Source: Methanosaeta sp. UBA80 (lineage in GTDB: Archaea > Halobacteriota > Methanosarcinia > Methanotrichales > Methanotrichaceae). From it: 6,871 bases of DNA. How positions within the stretch are numbered: the stretch's first letter is position 1; each line of letters begins with the position of its first letter. The stretch spans positions 633 through 7,503 of the forward strand of contig DAWB01000049.1 of the NCBI GenBank assembly GCA_002505805.1, written 5' to 3'. Below the pieces are notes generated by a model, which saw nothing but the letters and a program-made list of their open reading frames with translations, searched no databases and was not told where the DNA came from. Shown one piece after another: positions 3,110-6,871 of this stretch. The translations under genes were made by a program, and so were the position numbers.

Positions 3110-5689
3110 TCAGTCGATCTCATCCCTCAGCCCCTTGACGAAGTGCCCGTAGGTGATCCCCCCCAATGCCAGTGGCACGACCTTCTCCTTAAGCTCCTGT
3201 AGATCCTGCTCCAGCCTCTCCCCGCCTCTCTCGGTCAGCTCAATAGCCCTTCTATAGATTTCAGTCATCTCCCGGGCATATGCTTCGCCTCTGCCCCGCC
3301 CGTCCAGGGCCACGCCATCCAATCCCATGGCCGCTATTCGGGGCATCTGGTCCAGGAGGCAGGTCTCCACGGAGTTGAAGATGTGGGTCCGGGAATCATC
3401 ATCCAGCTGCAGGGGAAAGACCCGTCTCATATCTTGCAGTCCCCAGAACTGCCCGGAGTCGTCTGTTGCCGCATGCGGCCCAGCCAAGCAGGGAATGCAG
3501 TCCTCCGCCACCATCACCTCCAGGCTTCCCTGCACCACCAGCTCCAGGCTTGAAGCCTGCGGCAGAAAGCGACTGGCTGAGACGACTGCAGCTAGCTGTC
3601 GGGCGGAGAGTTCCGGGGAGAGGGTGATCAGGCTCAGAGGCGGAGAGAGGGCCTGGACGGTGAGATGATTGCAGACATTCAGGCCCATTCCCCCGTAAAT
3701 GGGGACGGCGGGTCGGCATTCCAGCGCTGCCTGCAGGGCACCTACATTCTCTACCATGACCCCGTCAACCTCTGCGCCAGCCAGCACCCTGCCGGCCAGA
3801 GAGAAGAACTCAGATCGGCAGATCCTGGGCCATTTCCAGAGGAGCTGCTTGCTGCCGCATATGGCCCGAGCTTCGCTGAGGATCTTTGTGAACCCGTCCT
3901 CCCTCGCACCATCATCTTTTATCCTGCGCCCCAATGACGGCTCAAGGTAAACCCGGTCGCATCCCCCGGCCACCGCACCCTTTACCTCCTCAAGGCTGGC
4001 GGCATAGACAGAGAGAAAGGATGCCGCAGCAGTTTTCCTTGTAGGGGGAGATGATGAAGCCCCACCAGAAGGTCCTGGCATTAAAGAGAGCATCTCCTGC
4101 CATAGGGCTCGGGCCACTTCCACCTTCTCCTTCTCCGGCCTTCTTCCAGCCAAAAGCGCCTCTTCCACCTTCTCCAGAAGCTGACGGCGCAGCTGGTTGA
4201 GAGCCCCCAGGGGAGCGAAGAGATCCCCGGAATAGTCCATCTCTATCTTTCTTATGGCAAAAGCAGTTCCACCGGTCCGGCGAAGCTGCGACTCGACCTG
4301 CTGCCGGGTGAGGGGCTGATTCTTGGCTTTTTCCATGAGAAACGATGCCAGGACAGCTACCTTCTTTCCATCCGGCAGCAGGGCCTGCAGAAGGGGCCTG
4401 TTCTCCTGCCAGCTCAGGTAGAGATCCAGGGGTATCCCGGCTGGAGCGGAGTCGATGATCTGAGCCGCCTTCCTTGATAGGGCGGTGCTGCCGGTAAGAT
4501 AGACCCTGGCCCCCGGTCGCACTCTCTCTTTCACCTTCATGCGCAAGAGGCCATCTTTCACCTCCGTCCTCTGCACCACCAGCCCCACCTCCTGGCCCGG
4601 CGACTGGAAGACCAGTCCGTCCCCCTTCTCCGGTGCCAGGCTGCCGGAGAGCCGCACTGCCGCCTCGCTTTTCCGGGAGTCATAGGAGCTTACGCTGCCC
4701 ACGAGAACTCCCCGGTTGTCCGACATCTCCCGGCCCATGACATCCCTCTCACCCAGCAGGTGGCCCTTGGTGAAGCTGCGGTTGAAGGCCAGGGCCAGGG
4801 CCATCTCATCCTCCCTTGAAGGCGACCAGTCTCCCCTGGCAATGCCGTCCAGCGCCCTTCGGTAAATGCTGGTCACAATGGCCACATACTCCGGGGACTT
4901 CATCCTGCCCTCGATCTTAAGAGATACCACGCCGGATCGGACTATCTCCTTTAGATGCCGGTAAACGCAAAGGTCCCTGGTAGAGAGCAGAAACTTCTCC
5001 GGCATAGGCCTGGCGGAGAGGCCCGTTGGACGGCCGTAACGGTCCTTCTGGCCGGAAAGCAGCACATAGGGCTTGCGGCAGGGCTGAGCACACATGCCCC
5101 GATTTCCGCTCCTCCCCCCGATGGCGGAAGAAAGAAGGCACTGCCCGGAATAAGAGTAGCATAAAGCGCCATGTACGAATACCTCCAGGCCGACATTGCC
5201 GGTCCCGCCCCGGACCATCGGCTTGATCTGCTCCAATCCCACCTCCCTGGCCAAAACCACCCTGGAAAAGCCCGCCCTTCCAGCCCATCGGGCTCCCTCC
5301 CCATTGTGGATGGTCATCTGGGTGGAGGCGTGCCTCTCCAGCTCCGGCACGATGCTTTTAGCTAAAAAAGCCGCACCCAGGTCCTGCAAAAGCAGGGCGT
5401 CGGCTCCCATCTCATAGAGGCGTATCAGATAATCGGCCAGGCCGGGGATCTCATCTTCCCGGACCAGGGTGTTGACTGTCACAAATACCCTCACCCCTTG
5501 CAGATGGGCATAGTCCACCGCCCGGGCCAGATCAGGCAGATCGAAGTTGGAGGCGAACTTTCTAGCCCCGAATCGCCTGCCTCCGAGGTAAACCGCATCC
5601 GCTCCTGCAGCCACGGCCGCTTTCAGAGCCTGCTCCGAGCCGGCAGGGGCGAGCAGCTCAGGCAGTCTTCTCCGGGCTGATGGCGGCAA
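3110..5689 (-). CDS. Long U32-family protein with second, degenerate U32-like barrel
   Basis: An 859-residue U32 protein. Residues 11-320 form the N-terminal barrel: ELLAPAGS (11-18), AGADAVYLGG (28-37), the full U32 signature from E169 to S187 (EVFVHGALCYSYSGQC...), then C200 and C204. C177, C184, C200 and C204 resemble the four cysteines that hold an Fe-S cluster in UbiU/UbiV and are needed in RlhA. RlhA makes 5-hydroxycytidine in 23S rRNA and TrhP (YegQ) hydroxylates tRNA, so RNA hydroxylation is more likely here than proteolysis; the substrate is unknown. Residues about 325-515 match the U32-associated collagenase-like (DUF3656) region. A low-complexity linker (538-552) leads to a second barrel (557-859) that resembles the first but lacks most cysteines. 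The start is TTG, the only candidate ahead of the conserved ELLAPAG, with GGTGGAG 4 bases upstream. It overlaps the preceding nucleotidase-like gene by 32 bases. Confidence 0.88.
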   Translation of the reverse strand: MPPSARRRLPELLAPAGSEQALKAAVAAGADAVYLGGRRFGARKFASNFDLPDLARAVDYAHLQGVRVFVTVNTLVREDEIPGLADYLIRLYEMGADALLLQDLGAAFLAKSIVPELERHASTQMTIHNGEGARWAGRAGFSRVVLAREVGLEQIKPMVRGGTGNVGLEVFVHGALCYSYSGQCLLSSAIGGRSGNRGMCAQPCRKPYVLLSGQKDRYGRPTGLSARPMPEKFLLSTRDLCVYRHLKEIVRSGVVSLKIEGRMKSPEYVAIVTSIYRRALDGIARGDWSPSREDEMALALAFNRSFTKGHLLGERDVMGREMSDNRGVLVGSVSSYDSRKSEAAVRLSGSLAPEKGDGLVFQSPGQEVGLVVQRTEVKDGLLRMKVKERVRPGARVYLTGSTALSRKAAQIIDSAPAGIPLDLYLSWQENRPLLQALLPDGKKVAVLASFLMEKAKNQPLTRQQVESQLRRTGGTAFAIRKIEMDYSGDLFAPLGALNQLRRQLLEKVEEALLAGRRPEKEKVEVARALWQEMLSLMPGPSGGASSSPPTRKTAAASFLSVYAASLEEVKGAVAGGCDRVYLEPSLGRRIKDDGAREDGFTKILSEARAICGSKQLLWKWPRICRSEFFSLAGRVLAGAEVDGVMVENVGALQAALECRPAVPIYGGMGLNVCNHLTVQALSPPLSLITLSPELSARQLAAVVSASRFLPQASSLELVVQGSLEVMVAEDCIPCLAGPHAATDDSGQFWGLQDMRRVFPLQLDDDSRTHIFNSVETCLLDQMPRIAAMGLDGVALDGRGRGEAYAREMTEIYRRAIELTERGGERLEQDLQELKEKVVPLALGGITYGHFVKGLRDEID

Positions 5690-6233
5690 TGGACTCCACC
5701 ACGCTTCTCCATTCCGGGCAGAAGAATACCTGATCAGAATAATCGTGGATATCTGTATCGTTCAGGCTCCAGGGATGGAGGAACAGTATTCCCTGCCTCT
5801 TCGGATCGCTCTTCACAAATTCGACTATATTCAGATCCAGGTCATCGATGAGAACATCGCAGGGGATGTTGTGTTTTGTGCCGGTTCGGGCATGATGGTA
5901 CCGGGTCAGACAGGGGAAATGCTCCTTAAGCCATCTCCTGGTGGCCTCCTCGGTGTGAGGTCTCCTGGCCGTGACCACCATGAGCTCATGCTCAGGCGTA
6001 GATAGCTGCTTTACCGCCTTTTTCGCCCCTTCCAATACCGGCACCCTCAAAACATACTCAGGATCGGACAGAAGCCGGGAGATCTCGGTCCAGATCTCAA
6101 TGCCCTCAAAGGACCAGTGGGCCCGATTGATATCTTTCTTGCTGTAGCTCCTCCCGTAATCCTTCTCGATCTCCCTGAGCACGGCAGCGACCTGATCTGC
6201 CAGAACCCCGTCAATATCCACTCCGATCTTCAA
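5658..6233 (-). CDS. HAD-superfamily 5'(3')-deoxyribonucleotidase-like phosphatase
   Basis: A 191-residue HAD hydrolase of the NT5C / 5'-nucleotidase type C group. Motif I is DIDGVLAD (6-13) with nucleophile D6 and acid/base D8. Motif II is VVTAR (86-90) with T88. The motif III lysine is probably K120 in the GTKHNIPCD segment, and motif IV is LIDD (128-131), with D130/D131 binding magnesium. The helical insert between residues 20 and 65 would form the cap that selects substrate. Relatives dephosphorylate deoxyribonucleoside monophosphates; the true substrate here is not shown. The start must be TTG (complement of 6231-6233), because an in-frame stop lies 4 to 6 bases upstream and KIGVDIDGV is the family's usual N-terminus. 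AGGGGA 8 to 9 bases before it is a good Shine-Dalgarno. It is the first gene of an operon with the U32 gene. Confidence 0.85.
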   Translation of the reverse strand: MKIGVDIDGVLADQVAAVLREIEKDYGRSYSKKDINRAHWSFEGIEIWTEISRLLSDPEYVLRVPVLEGAKKAVKQLSTPEHELMVVTARRPHTEEATRRWLKEHFPCLTRYHHARTGTKHNIPCDVLIDDLDLNIVEFVKSDPKRQGILFLHPWSLNDTDIHDYSDQVFFCPEWRSVVESIAAISPEKTA

Positions 6234-6293
6234 AACCTATGTCCCCTAAAGAAGGATCCTTAGTGCTTTCTCCTGGACAAAAGAGAGCCTGGC

Positions 6294-6304
6294 ATGATAA
6301 AGCT
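6294..6304 (-). promoter_or_regulatory. Possible TATA box for the HAD-U32 operon
   Basis: On the minus strand GCTTTATCATG lies about 61 bases before the TTG start. Usual spacing puts the transcript start near 6273 and leaves a leader of about 40 bases containing the Shine-Dalgarno. This rests on composition and distance only. Confidence 0.35.
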
Positions 6305-6336
6305 TTTCCAGGCAGGACAGCCGGTGGATCAAGCGG

Positions 6337-6342
6337 AAAAAA
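6337..6342 (-). terminator. Oligo-T tract after the SDH protease gene
   Basis: Six T on the minus strand, about 55 bases past the protease stop and before the proposed promoter of the HAD-U32 operon. It fits separation of the two transcription units. Confidence 0.4.
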
Positions 6343-6369
6343 TCCAGGAGAGCCTAGCTAGAGACGCAT

Positions 6370-6395
6370 GGGGGCATGGCCCTATCCGGCCCCCC
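6370..6395 (-). repeat. GC-rich hairpin immediately after the SDH protease stop
   Basis: GGGGG (6370-6374) and GGCC (6378-6381) face GGCC (6388-6391) and CCCC (6392-6395), giving a stem of 8 pairs with a 3-base bulge and a 6-base loop. It begins one base after the stop codon and lies about 28 bases upstream of the oligo-T tract in the direction of transcription. It is too far from the T run for a classical intrinsic terminator, but could stabilise the mRNA 3' end. Confidence 0.4.
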
Positions 6396-6396
6396 T

Positions 6397-6871
6397 CTAA
6401 TGCTTCATCAGCGGCACATACTCGACGCCTGGCCGGCTTCTCCCTGCTTCCATGCGATAGAGGTCCATGAGGGCATAGACCTCCTCTGGAACGGCCGTCT
6501 CCACGCATTCTCCCAGGAGAGAGCGGGCCTGCTCAGCCATGAAGGGATGATCATGGGTGTACTTGCCGGAGACGAACTCCTCGATGATCGTCTCCAGATT
6601 CTCCCCGCCGCACTTGCCCTCCAGAATCTTCCGCAGAAGAGATCTCATCTGCTCCATGGCCTTTCTGGCCTCCTCGGCGTAGATCAGGGTCTTGTCATCC
6701 ATTTCATCGATCTTCTTCTTGGAGGCTACCAGGAGCAGAGATGTTGCCGGGTAACTCCCTTGTGCATCCCCCAGCTGGGGATCGACAGGCCCGAGGGCCG
6801 CATGCGGATCCATGATTATGCTGTCCGCAGCGAAGGCGATGAGAGTCCCGCCGCTCATGGCATAATGGGGC
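6397..6871 (-). CDS. SDH/ClpP-class serine protease, 5' end outside window
   Basis: The frame enters from the window edge as PHYAMSGGTLIAF and gives the last 157 residues of the protein; the true start is upstream of the window. It belongs to the SDH family (PF01972, related to ClpP and SppA), usually 270-300 residues with an N-terminal membrane segment, which would be in the missing part. The serine in YAMSGGT is the predicted nucleophile. The following AADSIIMDPHAALGPVDPQLG is the family's hallmark beside the active site. Further conserved parts are DDKTLIYAEEARKAM, GKYTHDHPF and the EEVYALMDLYRMEAGRS tail. The catalytic partner residue cannot be assigned from this fragment. These proteins are common in archaea and thought to act on membrane proteins or peptides; the substrate is unknown. 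The gene ends in TAG and appears to be a separate unit from the HAD-U32 operon. Confidence 0.88.
   Translation of the reverse strand, partial: PHYAMSGGTLIAFAADSIIMDPHAALGPVDPQLGDAQGSYPATSLLLVASKKKIDEMDDKTLIYAEEARKAMEQMRSLLRKILEGKCGGENLETIIEEFVSGKYTHDHPFMAEQARSLLGECVETAVPEEVYALMDLYRMEAGRSRPGVEYVPLMKH

Noticed and set aside
4917..5304. Two minus-strand and several plus-strand frames within the U32 gene
   Set aside because: They are shadows caused by GC-rich coding sequence; the U32 signature is in the main frame.
6370..6395. Bacterial-type intrinsic terminator after the SDH protease
   Set aside because: The hairpin is not directly followed by a T run; the nearest oligo-T is about 28 bases away, and archaeal termination does not need a stem. 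Recorded only as a hairpin.
6397..6858. ATG at 6858 as the start of the protease gene
   Set aside because: This methionine lies inside the active-site motif HYAMSGGT; the frame continues beyond the window edge, so the gene is truncated by the window and not short.
1..6871. CRISPR array, transposase, integrase or attachment-site duplication
   Set aside because: No regularly spaced repeats, transposase or integrase motifs, or flanking target duplications were seen; the coding genes look like normal chromosomal genes.

Overview
The window looks like ordinary chromosome from a methanogenic archaeon of the Methanosarcinales/Methanotrichales group, with Methanothrix (Methanosaeta) as the best guess. 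Three things point there: a DUF1699 protein, which I know only from such methanogens; an archaeal/eukaryotic-type HemK2 methyltransferase; and expression signals made of TATA-like boxes 25-40 bases before starts and bare oligo-T tracts after stops. The genus is inferred from recalled family distribution, not from a search.

Layout. At 1-123 (minus) is the 5' end of a CxxC/CxxC protein that leaves the window. Back to back with it lies an AT-rich leader (124-349) holding a perfect Shine-Dalgarno sequence, a 47-codon small ORF and a cluster of GGATCAG repeats that can fold. Then comes a HemK2-type N5-glutamine methyltransferase (350-976, plus). An AT-rich gap (977-1165) carries an oligo-T tract, a large two-tier inverted repeat, a tRNA-A-box look-alike with a TATA-like core, and a 10-codon upstream ORF. 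The DUF1699 gene (1166-1567, plus) meets an AlkD-type DNA glycosylase (1588-2322, minus) tail to tail. A divergent promoter region (2323-2497) then leads into a two-gene plus-strand operon: a Dabb-domain protein (2498-2812) overlapping a 13-cysteine DUF3795 protein (2802-3059).

The second half is on the minus strand. A ClpP/SppA-like SDH-family serine protease (6397 to the window end, 5' end missing) is followed by a spacer with termination and promoter signals. After it comes a two-gene operon of a HAD-type 5'(3')-deoxyribonucleotidase-like protein (5658-6233) and a very long U32-family protein (3110-5689). The two overlap by 32 bases and both appear to start at TTG.

No single pathway joins these genes. 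Themes are RNA/translation modification (HemK2, U32), DNA and nucleotide upkeep (AlkD, HAD nucleotidase) and small conserved proteins of unknown role. The most notable observations are an internal duplication in the U32 protein, whose C-terminal barrel has lost most of the metal-binding cysteines, and the structured leader before the HemK2 gene. I see no mobile element, CRISPR array, rRNA or complete tRNA.
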